NCBI RefSeq assembly: GCF_050942215.1 | Contig: NZ_CP192056.1 | Location: 186,001-250,000, forward strand | Direction: 5' to 3' | From: Sphaerimonospora sp050942215 | Lineage (GTDB): Bacteria > Actinomycetota > Actinomycetes > Streptosporangiales > Streptosporangiaceae | DNA: 64,000 bases | Shown: piece after piece, positions 12,844 through 21,000 of the stretch | How the letters are laid out: each line of letters opens with the position of its first letter | How positions within the stretch are numbered: position 1 is the stretch's first letter | Made by a program: the position numbers and the translations under genes | Notes under the pieces: model-generated | What the model saw: only the letters and a program-made list of their open reading frames with translations | Database searches by the model: none | Told to the model about the DNA's origin: nothing

Positions 12844-13778
12844 TGACCCAGACCTTCGATTCCGATACCCGGACGGGCGGACCGGGAAGACCGGGAAGAC
12901 CGGGGAGATCGAGCGGACTTTTCCGCGGAGGCCCGGCACCCCGGCGAGCCACGGGGAGACGCCGCAGGTCGCCGCGGCTCGCGGCGGGCACGCTGATCGT
13001 GCTCGGCCTGGCCGTGCTCGTGGTGCCGCTCGTCGCCCGGCTCGACCAGCAGCTGGTCGATCTGGGCGCCGCCTCCCTGTCCCCACGGCTCGCGCATCCG
13101 TTCGGCACCGACGAGATGGGGCGGGACGTACTGCTGCGCGCCGTGTACGGCCTGCGGGTCTCCCTGCTCGTCGGGCTCGTGGCGGCGCTGGTGTCGGTGA
13201 CCATCGGCACCCTGGTGGGTCTCGTCTCCGGAGCGCTCGGCGGGATCGCCGACCGGATCATCATGCGGGTCGTCGACGGCGTCAACTCCATTCCCCATCT
13301 GCTGCTCGGCATCTTCATCGTCGCGATGATCAGGCCGAGCGTGGGCGCCGTCATCGTCTCGGTGGCGCTCACCCACTGGACCACCACCGCCCGGATCATC
13401 CGTTCTGAGGTGCTCACCCTGCGCTCCCGGTCGTTCGTCGACGCGGCGATCTCCGGCGGCTCGGGCAGGCTGCGCATCGTACGCCGCCACTTCCTGCCGC
13501 ATCTGGCGCCTCACGTCGCGCTCGCGGCGGTGCTCATGATGCCGCACGCGATCTGGCACGAGACCGCGCTCAGCTTCCTCGGCCTCGGCCTGCCGCCCCA
13601 CCTCGCGTCGCTCGGCAACATGATCAACGATGGGGCCGGGTCGCTTCTCGCGGGCAACTGGTGGGCCTCGCTCTTCCCCGGACTGTTCATCCTGCTGCCC
13701 ACCCTGGCCATCTCGGCCCTGACTCAGCACTGGCGGGACCGGACCGGCCCGCGCCGGCGATCGGAGCTTCAGCTGTGA
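12843..13778 (+). CDS. nikC: ABC transporter permease (NikC/DppC-like)
   Basis: The 311-residue protein starts on the stop codon of the preceding permease (TGATG). After an Arg/Gly-rich cytoplasmic tail (about 50 residues) it has the DppC hallmarks HPFGTDEMGRDVLLR near 85-100 and an EAA loop near 200-225 (SRSFVDAAISGGSGRLRI). It pairs with the upstream permease. Its last four bases overlap the GTG start of the next ATPase. Confidence 0.88.
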   Translation: MTQTFDSDTRTGGPGRPGRPGRSSGLFRGGPAPRRATGRRRRSPRLAAGTLIVLGLAVLVVPLVARLDQQLVDLGAASLSPRLAHPFGTDEMGRDVLLRAVYGLRVSLLVGLVAALVSVTIGTLVGLVSGALGGIADRIIMRVVDGVNSIPHLLLGIFIVAMIRPSVGAVIVSVALTHWTTTARIIRSEVLTLRSRSFVDAAISGGSGRLRIVRRHFLPHLAPHVALAAVLMMPHAIWHETALSFLGLGLPPHLASLGNMINDGAGSLLAGNWWASLFPGLFILLPTLAISALTQHWRDRTGPRRRSELQL

Positions 13779-14785
13779 GCCACACCTCCACGAGAAGCCG
13801 CACCTCCCCGAGTTCTGGAACCGCCGGCATCGGTTCCCGGCTGCGCGTCAATGGTCTGTCGGTCCGCTTCCGTATCTCCGGGGTCGATCGGGACCGGTCG
13901 ACGGTCCACGCGGTGACCGACGCCCGATTCGAGGTGCGGCAGGGCGAATGCCTGGCCCTCGTCGGGGAGTCGGGCTGCGGCAAGTCGGTGATGGCGCACG
14001 CCCTTCTCGGGCTGCTGCCCGCCAACGCGGAGGTCACCGGGGCGGCCCGGCTGGAGACCGGCGGAGCCGAGCCCGTCGACCTGGTCGGGGCGCCGGAGGC
14101 CGTACTGGCCCGCCGCGTGCGCGGCCGCATGATCGGTCTCGTCCCGCAGAGCCCGGCCGCGCATCTCACCCCGGTTCGTACGGCCCGAGCCCAGCTCGCC
14201 GAGGCGCTCAGAGAGCTCGGCAGGCCGTCAGGCCCGGACGATCTGGCCGCCCTCGCCAGACGGGTCGGGCTCCGGCCGGCCGATCTCGGCCTCTATCCCC
14301 ACCAGCTCTCCGGCGGGATGGCGCAGCGGGTGGTGAACGCCCTGGCGCTGGCCGGAGATCCCTGGCTGATCGTCGCCGACGAGCCCACCACCGGCCTCGA
14401 CCGGCCCCTCGTCCAGACCATCGTGTCCGAGCTGCGGCGGCTCACCGACGAGGGACGGGCCGTCCTGCTCATCACCCATGACCTGCGCGCCGCCGAGCAG
14501 GTCGCCGACCGGGTCGCCGTGATGTACGCCGGTCGCATCGTCTCGCTCACCTCAGCGGCCGAGTTCTTCGCCCGGCCCCGCCATCCGTACGCCGCCGGAC
14601 TGCTGGACGCGCTGCCCTCGCGCCGCTTCACCCCCATCCCCGGCCATCCGCCCGAGCTCACCATGCTCCCGGCCGGGTGCGCGTTCCGGCCACGCTGCCA
14701 CCGGGCCACCGCGGCCTGCGAACGGCTGCCGGAACTGGACGAGGTCGCCTGCCATCACCCCCTGGAGCACCATGTCGCCTGCTGA
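13775..14785 (+). CDS. nikD: ABC transporter ATP-binding protein (NikD/DppD-like)
   Basis: I place the start at GTG 13775, which overlaps the upstream stop as GTGA, giving 336 residues. Walker A is GESGCGKS (about 65-72), the signature is LSGGMAQR, and Walker B is followed by the H-loop THDLR. The C terminus has the family's Cys-containing region, CAFRPRCHRATAACERLPE, typical of oligopeptide/nickel transporter ATPases. It powers the importer together with the next gene, whose start it overlaps by 14 bp. Confidence 0.9.
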   Translation: MSHTSTRSRTSPSSGTAGIGSRLRVNGLSVRFRISGVDRDRSTVHAVTDARFEVRQGECLALVGESGCGKSVMAHALLGLLPANAEVTGAARLETGGAEPVDLVGAPEAVLARRVRGRMIGLVPQSPAAHLTPVRTARAQLAEALRELGRPSGPDDLAALARRVGLRPADLGLYPHQLSGGMAQRVVNALALAGDPWLIVADEPTTGLDRPLVQTIVSELRRLTDEGRAVLLITHDLRAAEQVADRVAVMYAGRIVSLTSAAEFFARPRHPYAAGLLDALPSRRFTPIPGHPPELTMLPAGCAFRPRCHRATAACERLPELDEVACHHPLEHHVAC

Positions 14786-15626
14786 AGGACTTTCTGCTGA
14801 AGGGCTTTCTGCCGAAGGGTCGCCTGCTGAAGGGCTGCGCGCCGAAGGCGTCACGGTCGTCTACGACCGCCGCCGGGTCCTGGACGGAACGTCGTTGACC
14901 GTGCGCCCGGGGATCGTGACCGGGCTCGCCGGTCCCAGCGGGTGCGGCAAGTCCACGCTCGCCAGAGTCCTCGCGATGCTCCTGCGCCCGGCGGCCGGCC
15001 GTCTCACCGTCGACGGGACGGAGGTCCGCCGCTGGCGCCACCGCGCCGGCCTGCGCACCCGGGTCGCGCTGATCTTCCAGCAGCCCAGGCTCGCCGTCGA
15101 TCCCCGCTTCACCGTGCTCGACGTCATCGTCGAACCGCTGCGCGCGGCGGGCCGCCCGGCCGCCGAAGCGATCGCCCACGCCGAGCGGCTCGCCGACGAG
15201 ATGGGCCTGACCGCCGACCTGCTCACCCGCCGCCCGCATGAGGTCTCCGACGGGCAACTGCAGCGTGCCTGCGTGGCGCGGGCGCTGGCGCTGCGGCCGC
15301 GGTACGTGATCTGCGACGAGATGACCACCATGCTCGACGCGTCCACGCAGGCCCACCTCGTCGCCCGCCTGGAGAGCTACCGGCAGGAGACGGGCGCCGG
15401 CGTGCTGGCCGTGTCCCACGACACCGACCTTCTCGCCCGCTGGTGCGAGGCGGGCGCCGTCCACCGTCTCCCGGCCCCCGACGGCACGGAACGGGGCTCG
15501 CCGGCTTCCCTGCCGGACACGGGCTCATCGGCCTCCCGGCCGGACACGGGCTCATCGGCCTCCCGGCCGGACACGGGCTCGTCGGCTTCCCGACCGGACA
15601 CGGGCTCGGAGGACGGCGGCCGGTAG
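14772..15626 (+). CDS. nikE: ABC transporter ATP-binding protein (NikE/DppF-like) with repeat-expanded termini
   Basis: The 284-residue protein is the second ATPase of the importer. Walker A is GPSGCGKST (about 56-64), Walker B leads into VICDEMTTMLD, and the switch is SHDTD. The signature motif reads VSDGQ where LSGGQ is usual. The N terminus is extended by five-residue repeats of the AEGLS type (from a 15-bp DNA unit), and the C terminus ends in four 9-residue SSASRPDTG-type repeats. The Cys-rich tail of its partner is absent. The catalytic core is complete, so it is probably functional. Confidence 0.85.
   Translation: MSPAEGLSAEGLSAEGSPAEGLRAEGVTVVYDRRRVLDGTSLTVRPGIVTGLAGPSGCGKSTLARVLAMLLRPAAGRLTVDGTEVRRWRHRAGLRTRVALIFQQPRLAVDPRFTVLDVIVEPLRAAGRPAAEAIAHAERLADEMGLTADLLTRRPHEVSDGQLQRACVARALALRPRYVICDEMTTMLDASTQAHLVARLESYRQETGAGVLAVSHDTDLLARWCEAGAVHRLPAPDGTERGSPASLPDTGSSASRPDTGSSASRPDTGSSASRPDTGSEDGGR
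15494..15601 (+). repeat. Four tandem 27-bp repeats at the 3' end of nikE
   Basis: Units start at 15494, 15521, 15548 and 15575. The second and third are identical over all 27 bases and the outer two differ by a few bases. Each unit encodes SSASRPDTG or a close variant, so copy-number changes would keep the reading frame. Confidence 0.95.
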
Positions 15627-15732
15627 ACGGTGGTCCCCGTACACGACGCGGTTTCGATCGGGGCGTACGGCCACCCGCGTCCGGCGTCGGGCGGCTCCGG
15701 CGCGGGGCGGCGGGACAGGGCGAGCGCTCGCC

Positions 15733-16392
15733 TCACGGTGCGCCGCTCCGTCGCGCCGTCTTCTGCTCGGGGTTCCGCTTCGTGGCGATGAGGTGGGCGT
15801 ACACGATGATGTTGTCGACGTAGTGGCCGTCGCCGGCGTCGAAGCGTCCGCCACAGGTGATCAACCGCAGGCCGGGGAACTTGATCCTCCCGTAGACCTT
15901 CTGTGTGGGAAAACGGTCTTTCGGCACCCTTTCCAGAGCGTCGACCTGGAAGGTCAACCGGACGCCGTCCTTCCTGACGACCTTGACCGTGTCGCCCGGC
16001 CTCAGCTCGCCGAGCCGATAGAAGACCCCCGGCCCGTCCTTCGAGTCCACATGACCGGCGATGACAGCGGGTCCGGTCGAGCCGGGAGAGGGGCCGAGCC
16101 GGTACCAGCCGGCCTCGTCCACTCGGGAGAGCGGCGGCACCTCAAGTGTTCCGTCCGGGTTCTTCCCCAGCGTCATGAGGTCGGTGCGCACTCCGATCTT
16201 CGGAATCTCCAGCGTGACCGGTGGAGCCGACTTCAGCGCACGGGCCGTCGGGCCGGGGCGTGCCAGTGGACTCGACGCGCTGAGCGGCGGTGCGGGCGGT
16301 GCGGCCCCCCGATCGTTTGATCGGCTGAGAAGGAAGACGGCTGCACCCGCCGCAAGCAGGAGCACGAGTGCGATGCCTGCGATTCGGGGCAT
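15733..16392 (-). CDS. Class F sortase
   Basis: The 219-residue protein has one N-terminal membrane anchor (ALVLLLAAGAAVFLL), a Pro/Ala/Ser linker and a C-terminal sortase domain. The catalytic His is in AVIAGHVDSKDGPGVF (near 113) and the Cys in LITCGGRFD (near 182). The size and the GHVDS and TCGG motifs fit actinobacterial class F sortases. I could not assign the catalytic Arg: the position before DN in GHYVDN carries Val, and the nearest Arg is in CGGRFD. The gene is divergent from a glycosyltransferase whose downstream neighbour is a sorting-signal-like peptide, which suggests a dedicated substrate. Confidence 0.9.
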   Translation of the reverse strand: MPRIAGIALVLLLAAGAAVFLLSRSNDRGAAPPAPPLSASSPLARPGPTARALKSAPPVTLEIPKIGVRTDLMTLGKNPDGTLEVPPLSRVDEAGWYRLGPSPGSTGPAVIAGHVDSKDGPGVFYRLGELRPGDTVKVVRKDGVRLTFQVDALERVPKDRFPTQKVYGRIKFPGLRLITCGGRFDAGDGHYVDNIIVYAHLIATKRNPEQKTARRSGAP

Positions 16393-16539
16393 TGGTCCTC
16401 TTTCAAGCGAGATGCAAGTGACAGGCGATACCCCTATTATGTGTTTTTTCTAGGTAAAATGTCCCTATACGTCACTGACGCCCTGCCTGTGTACGGTCTA
16501 GGGCTATCAAGCACCTTGTCATGAACTGGGCGGTTCCAA
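16393..16539. promoter_or_regulatory. AT-rich divergent promoter region between sortase and glycosyltransferase
   Basis: This 147-bp gap is the most AT-rich stretch of the neighbourhood (for example TATTATGTG and CTAGGTAAAATG around 16434-16460). It must hold promoters for both divergent genes. No operator motif was recognised. Confidence 0.4.
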
Positions 16540-17730
16540 GTGGTTCAGTCACGCACTCTGCGCGGACCGCACGTGATTCGACGTGTCACGACGGATGGTG
16601 CCGGACCACGCGGCCGCGTCGGCCGCCACAGGGGACGGAAGGGCGCCGACGGGAAGCGCGACCTGCCGGCCGTCCCGGAATCGTCCATGCGGGTCACCGT
16701 GCTGGTTCCGGCGCACAACGAAGAGGACCAGATCGCCGAGACGCTGATCTCGCTCCGGCGACAGCAGCGCAGACCCGATCGCGTCATCGTGATCGCCGAC
16801 AACTGCGGCGACGGGACGGCGGAGATCGCGAGGGCGCACGGAGCCCAGGTGATCGAGACCGTGGGGAACCGCCACAAGAAGGCGGGTGCGCTCAACCAGG
16901 TTCTGGAAGTCCTGCTCCCGTCCATGGGAACCCGGCATGCGGTGCTGGTCATGGACGCCGACTCGGCGCTCGACCCGGGTTTCCTCCACCATGCCGTCGC
17001 CAGGCTGGCCACAGGGAAGTTGGCCGCGGTGGGCGGCACGTTCACCGGGAAGCCCGGCGGCGGCCTGGTCGGCATGTTCCAGCGGAACGAGTACGCCCGC
17101 TACGCCCGGGACGTACGCAGATTGCACGGAAAGGCGCTGGTGCTCACCGGCACGGCGACGCTCTTCCGGGCCCTCGCGCTCAAAGAGGTCGTCCGCGCCC
17201 GTCGCAGCGGCCGGCTTCCCGGCCGGGATCAGGTGTACGACGTGCGCGTCCTCACCGAGGACAACGAGCTCACCCTGGCGCTGTTGCATCTGAAATTCCG
17301 CATCCTCTGCCCCGCGGAGTGCACGCTGACCACCGAGGTGATGGAGACCTGGGGGGATCTGTTCAAGCAGCGCCTGCGATGGAAGCGAGGAGCGCTGGAG
17401 AACCTCGCGGACTACGGCTGCAACCGGGTCACACTGCCCTACTGGGGGCGGCAGTTCCTCTCCCTGCTCGGCATCATCGTGATCTTCGCCTACCTGGGTG
17501 CCACGGCCTGGTCGATCATGGTCACCGGCGGGCTCCAGCTGCATCCACTGTGGATGGCGGTGACCGGCGTCTTCATCGTCGAGCGGATCGTGACCGTCCG
17601 GAGCCGGGGTGGCGGGCAGATGGCCGTCGCCGGGCTGCTCTTCGTAGAAATGATCTTCGATGTCTTCCTTCAGATAGCCCAGGCGAAGGCCTTCTGGGAC
17701 GCCGCATGGCGTAGAGAAAGGAAATGGTAG
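16540..17730 (+). CDS. Processive family 2 glycosyltransferase (membrane polysaccharide synthase type)
   Basis: The GT2 core starts at MRVTVLVPAHNEEDQI. It contains the nucleotide-sugar motifs IADNCGDGT and VMDADS (DxD), the acceptor-side TEDNE motif and QRLRWKRG (Q-x-x-R-W), the set found in cellulose, hyaluronan and chitin synthase-like enzymes. Three or four hydrophobic helices follow (LLGIIVIFAYLGATAW onwards), so it is probably a membrane synthase that extrudes its polymer. GTG 16540 gives 396 residues; ATG 16687, at the start of the homology, is an alternative start. It is followed two bases later by a tiny membrane peptide gene, so the two are almost certainly co-transcribed. The sugar and polymer are unknown. 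Confidence 0.85.
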   Translation: MVQSRTLRGPHVIRRVTTDGAGPRGRVGRHRGRKGADGKRDLPAVPESSMRVTVLVPAHNEEDQIAETLISLRRQQRRPDRVIVIADNCGDGTAEIARAHGAQVIETVGNRHKKAGALNQVLEVLLPSMGTRHAVLVMDADSALDPGFLHHAVARLATGKLAAVGGTFTGKPGGGLVGMFQRNEYARYARDVRRLHGKALVLTGTATLFRALALKEVVRARRSGRLPGRDQVYDVRVLTEDNELTLALLHLKFRILCPAECTLTTEVMETWGDLFKQRLRWKRGALENLADYGCNRVTLPYWGRQFLSLLGIIVIFAYLGATAWSIMVTGGLQLHPLWMAVTGVFIVERIVTVRSRGGGQMAVAGLLFVEMIFDVFLQIAQAKAFWDAAWRRERKW

Positions 17731-17732
17731 AT

Positions 17733-17897
17733 ATGTACAACAATCCCCCGATTGGCGGGGTCGCTGCCGGCTTCGGTGGCGGCGCGCTGGCGGCTCCCTT
17801 TGTCGGCTGGAACGCGTTCTGGGTGGCACTCGGCGTGTTCACGCTGTTCTCCGCGGCCGTCGCGGTGAAGCGGATCATCCCGAAGCGGGAGTCGTGA
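17733..17897 (+). CDS. 54-residue membrane peptide resembling a bare sortase sorting signal
   Basis: ATG 17733 lies 2 bp after the glycosyltransferase stop, with AAAGGAAA as ribosome binding site. The peptide has a Gly-rich start (MYNNPPIGGVAAGFGGG), then LAAPFVGWNAFW leading into one hydrophobic helix (VALGVFTLFSAAVAV), and a basic tail (KRIIPKRES). That order of motif, hydrophobic segment and positive tail is the layout of an LPxTG/LAxTG cell-wall sorting signal, but the pentapeptide is degenerate (APFVG or PPIGG). It has no other domain. The class F sortase two genes away makes a functional link likely. I infer a membrane partner of the synthase or an unusual sortase substrate. Confidence 0.75.
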   Translation: MYNNPPIGGVAAGFGGGALAAPFVGWNAFWVALGVFTLFSAAVAVKRIIPKRES

Positions 17898-17930
17898 TCG
17901 GTACCTGACGCGGGCGGGAGGCTCCCGTCC

Positions 17931-17960
17931 CGGGCGACCGCACCCCCCGGTCGCCCGTTT
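17931..17960. terminator. Strong hairpin between convergent genes
   Basis: CGGGCGACCG (17931-17940) and CGGTCGCCCG (17948-17957) form a perfect 10-bp stem with a 7-base loop, followed by TTT. It can stop transcription from the glycosyltransferase/peptide unit and probably from the convergent dehydrogenase. Confidence 0.75.
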
Positions 17961-18023
17961 CGTGCCGCGAACCGTCCGCCTGGCGGGGGTGGCCCGGCGG
18001 CGAGGGGGTGCGGGCCGCAAGGG

Positions 18024-19490
18024 TCAGAACGGGTATCGGGCGGGCTCGCCGCGCATGGTGATCCAGCGGGTCTCGGTGAAGGCCTCGATGTTGGCGGTCG
18101 CACCGCCGAAGCGGGCCCCGGTGCCGGAGGCCCGTACGCCGCCGAAGGGCGCGTTGGCCTCGTCGTTCACGGTCTGGTCGTTGATGTGCACGATCCCGGT
18201 GGGAATCTGCTCGGCGACGGCGAGCCCGTGCATGACGTCACGGGTCACGATGCCGAGCGACAGTCCGTACTCACCGGCCCCGGCCAGCTCCACGGCCTCC
18301 GCCACCGACGACACGCGGGTGACCGGCGCGACGGGGCCGAACACCTCCTCGGCGAAGGCGGGCGCGGTGAGGGGGATCTCCGCCAGCACGGTGGGCCGAT
18401 AGAAGAGGCTCTCGTAGGATCCGCCGGCGGCGATCTGCGCGCCCTGGTCGGCGCTGGTCATGACCATGTTGTGGATCTTGTCGCGCTGTCCCGCGTCGAT
18501 GACCGGTCCCAGCGCGACCTCGCCGGTCGCCGGGTCGCCGACCGAGAGCGCGTCCGCCTTCTCGGCGAGCCGGGACACGAAATCGTCGTACAGACGGTCG
18601 GCGACCAGGTGACGGCCCGTCGTCATGCAGATCTGGCCCTGGTGGAAGAACGACCCCCACGCGGCCAGGTTGACCGCGGCGTCGACGTCGGCGTCGTCGA
18701 GCACGAGCAGCGCCGAGTTGCCGCCGAGCTCGAGGTGCGCGCGCTTGAGGTGCCTGCCCGCGAGCTCGCCGATCCGGCGGCCCACCGCGGTCGAGCCGGT
18801 GAACGAGATGACCCGGACGTTCGGATCGGTGACCATGGCCTCGCCGACCTCGGCTCCGCCGGGCAGCATCTGCAGCACACCCGGGGGCAGACCGGCCTCC
18901 TCGAACACACGGGCCATCAGCGAGCCGCCGGTGACCGCGGTGCGGGGATCGGGCTTGAGTATGACCGCGTTGCCGAGCGCGAGCGCCGGGGCGACCGACC
19001 GGATGCCCAGGATGATCGGCACGTTGAAGGGCGCGATCACGCCGACCACGCCGGCGGGCATCCGCTGCGCCAGGGACAGCCGGGGCTCTCCCGACGGGAG
19101 GATCTCGCCGATGGCCTGGCCGGGCAGCGCGGCCGCCTGATAGCACTCCTCGGCGGCGACGTGCAGTGCGAAGCCGGCCATCCCGGGGACCGCGCCGACC
19201 TCGCGCACGTTCCACCCGCTGATCTCCTCAGCGTGCCGCAGCCACAGGTCGCCGGCCCGGCGGAGCACGGCCGCGCGCTCGGTGTGCGGCAGCGCCGCCC
19301 ACTCCCTCTGGACCTTCGCCGCGGTCGAAGCGGCCTCGGCGACGTCCTCTCGCGTCGCCTGCCCCATCCGGCCGAGCTCGTTTCCGGTGGCCGGTTCGAC
19401 GACCGGGTAGTCGCCTCCGCTTCCGGCGGTCCACTCACCGTTCTTGAAGATGTTCCCCTGCCAGTCGGCACCGTCGAGAAGTAGTCCCAC
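18024..19490 (-). CDS. NAD(P)-dependent aldehyde dehydrogenase, benzaldehyde/vanillin type
   Basis: The 488-residue protein spans a complete ALDH fold. It has APFNVPIILGIRSVAPALA (about 150), FTGSTAVGRR for the cofactor loop, LELGGNSALLVL carrying the general-base Glu (near 257), GQICMTTGR with the catalytic Cys (near 291) and EEVFGPVAPV. The overall pattern and the aromatic-ending C terminus (ARYPF) fit the benzaldehyde/vanillin dehydrogenase group, which oxidises aromatic aldehydes to acids. An IclR regulator and a second, divergent ALDH sit nearby, which suggests an aromatic degradation locus. The substrate is inferred from family resemblance. Confidence 0.88.
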   Translation of the reverse strand: MGLLLDGADWQGNIFKNGEWTAGSGGDYPVVEPATGNELGRMGQATREDVAEAASTAAKVQREWAALPHTERAAVLRRAGDLWLRHAEEISGWNVREVGAVPGMAGFALHVAAEECYQAAALPGQAIGEILPSGEPRLSLAQRMPAGVVGVIAPFNVPIILGIRSVAPALALGNAVILKPDPRTAVTGGSLMARVFEEAGLPPGVLQMLPGGAEVGEAMVTDPNVRVISFTGSTAVGRRIGELAGRHLKRAHLELGGNSALLVLDDADVDAAVNLAAWGSFFHQGQICMTTGRHLVADRLYDDFVSRLAEKADALSVGDPATGEVALGPVIDAGQRDKIHNMVMTSADQGAQIAAGGSYESLFYRPTVLAEIPLTAPAFAEEVFGPVAPVTRVSSVAEAVELAGAGEYGLSLGIVTRDVMHGLAVAEQIPTGIVHINDQTVNDEANAPFGGVRASGTGARFGGATANIEAFTETRWITMRGEPARYPF

Positions 19491-19779
19491 AGCGGGCGTC
19501 CTTTCCTGTTGTCCTCAGTGGTTCGTTGCGCGGCACGGGTTCGAGGACGTCGCCGTCGCGGATGGCGGCTCCGGGGAGCTGCAACCCGAAACACCGGGGG
19601 GTTGCTCTATGAGGGATCAGGCGAATCGTCCGAGATCGCTCGACCGGCCGGTGGCCGGGAATGACCTGGACCTTCGGATATCGAGGAAGTTGCCCTGACC
19701 GTACGAGCACCCCAGGGCAGTGGCAACAGCGTGTTCCAAAGGTTCGAACGCGAATTTCCTCTTCAAAACCCCTTTGGGG

Positions 19780-20032
19780 GTGATCTTGTAGTTGCTCGCA
19801 GGTTTCCCTCGCCACCTGCGGAAATCCACTTCGTGATCTTGCAGTTTCTCGCAGCGATGGGCATCTGCCTGCGAGAACGGTCTCCGTGATCTTGCAGTCC
19901 ATCTCCGATCGCCACTGCAAGATCACCAAATGCATCGTGCCTGGTCGGCAACCTTGACTGCGAGAAACTGCAAGATCACGACGGGAGAAGGTCCAGGTGG
20001 AGGAGGCCATGCGCGAGAAACTGCAAGATCAC
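19780..20032. repeat. Cluster of six REP-like copies (GTGATCTTGCAGTTTCTCGC type) in both orientations
   Basis: The gap 19491-20058 contains no credible gene. Copies on the plus strand are at 19780-19801 (two changes), 19833-19854 (full) and 19886-19898 (left half). Inverted copies are at 19914-19926 (half), 19958-19979 (full) and 20013-20032 (20 bases). The full copies at 19833 and 19958 are perfect 22-bp inverted repeats of each other separated by 103 bp, so a large stem-loop is possible. A further partial inverted piece (CTGCGAGAA) lies at 19869-19877. Spacing is irregular (about 28-50 bp), unlike CRISPR. Nothing was recognised in 19491-19779. Confidence 0.9.
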
Positions 20033-20058
20033 GGCGGGGGTGGGGGGTGGGGGGTGGG

Positions 20059-20922
20059 TCAGGGGGGCGGGCGGTGGCCGAGTCGCCGGGAGATCTCGGC
20101 GGCGGTACGCCGCAGGGCCGGCTCGACGCGCCCGGCCAGCGAGTCGACGGAGCTCGGCGCCATGGTCAGGTGGACGGCGATGTTCACCGCCGCGACGACC
20201 TCGCCGGTACGGTCCCTGACCGGCGCGGCGAACGACCGCAGTCCCGGGGCGAGCTCCTCGTCGTTGACCGCGACGCCGTTCTGGCGCACCTTGGCCAGGT
20301 CCGCCATCAGCTGCTCGCGGTTGGTGATCGTCTTGGGTCCTCTGCGCGCCATGTCGACGCGGTCAAGGATCTGCCGCAGCGTCGTCTGGTCCTTGTACGC
20401 CAGCAGGACCTTGCCCATCGACGTGCAGTAGGCGGGCAGCCGGGAGCCCGTGTGCAGGTTGAGGTCCATGGCCAGGGACGTACGGCGGTTGCTGCGCCGC
20501 CGATCGACGTAGACGACGTCGGGCCCGTCGCACAGGCCCATGCTGACGGTGTATCCGGTCTCGTCGGCGAGCGCCTGCAACAGCGGCGCTGCGATCCGGG
20601 TGAGCTCCATCGAGTCGATCGCCGCGAACCCGAGGTCCACCACCTTGGGGCCGAGGTGGTACTTCTTGGTCTCCGGGTCCTGCTGGACGTACTCGAGCTT
20701 GGTCAGCGTGGCGACGTACCGGTGCGTGGTGCTCTTGTTGAGGCCGACGGCCCGTGAGATGTCGGCGATCCCGAGGGTGGAGCGGTCGCCGGTGAACGCG
20801 GACAGGATGCGCAGGCCGCGCTCCAGCGACACGGAGAAGGAGGCGGAGGGCTCCGTACGGCCGCGGGGGTGTGAGGATTTCTCGGCGGTCACAAGCGCCA
20901 GAATACGGACAGAGCGTTTCAC
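20059..20922 (-). CDS. IclR family transcriptional regulator
   Basis: The 287-residue protein has an N-terminal winged helix (about 30-85; SLERGLRILSAF, IADISRAVGLNKSTTHRYV) and the C-terminal IclR effector domain (about 100-275; RLPAYCTSMGKVLLA and AAPVRDRTGEVVAAVNI). It resembles the PcaR/PobR group that controls aromatic catabolism. It is divergent from one ALDH and follows the other, so it probably controls both. GTG 20922 is the longest start, but a dyad overlaps it, so GTG 20892 (MTAEKSSH) may be the true start. Confidence 0.88.
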   Translation of the reverse strand: MKRSVRILALVTAEKSSHPRGRTEPSASFSVSLERGLRILSAFTGDRSTLGIADISRAVGLNKSTTHRYVATLTKLEYVQQDPETKKYHLGPKVVDLGFAAIDSMELTRIAAPLLQALADETGYTVSMGLCDGPDVVYVDRRRSNRRTSLAMDLNLHTGSRLPAYCTSMGKVLLAYKDQTTLRQILDRVDMARRGPKTITNREQLMADLAKVRQNGVAVNDEELAPGLRSFAAPVRDRTGEVVAAVNIAVHLTMAPSSVDSLAGRVEPALRRTAAEISRRLGHRPPP

Positions 20923-20967
20923 TCACTCGAACGATGTCTTGACCGACGGGCCGATCACGTGAACGCT
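20913..20967. promoter_or_regulatory. Inverted repeat between the IclR gene and the divergent ALDH
   Basis: AGCGTTTCAC (20913-20922) and GTGAACGCT (20959-20967) are inverted copies of GTGAAACGCT, the second missing one A. They lie symmetrically in the divergent promoter gap. They are candidate IclR-binding half sites; the first overlaps the upstream-most start codon of the regulator. Confidence 0.3.
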
Positions 20968-21000
20968 TCTCGGTCAGCCGGCAGGGGCTGATGTGAACTG

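Noticed and set aside
15719..15732. Palindrome GGCGAGCGCTCGCC as a terminator
   Set aside because: It is a perfect palindrome with no loop and sits at the sortase stop; it could be chance in GC-rich DNA.
19435..20010. 191-codon leftward open frame across the ALDH-IclR gap
   Set aside because: It runs through the repeat cluster, overlaps the ALDH start and has no family features.
19780..20032. Possible CRISPR array
   Set aside because: Repeats occur in both orientations, are often partial, spacing is irregular and no cas genes are present.
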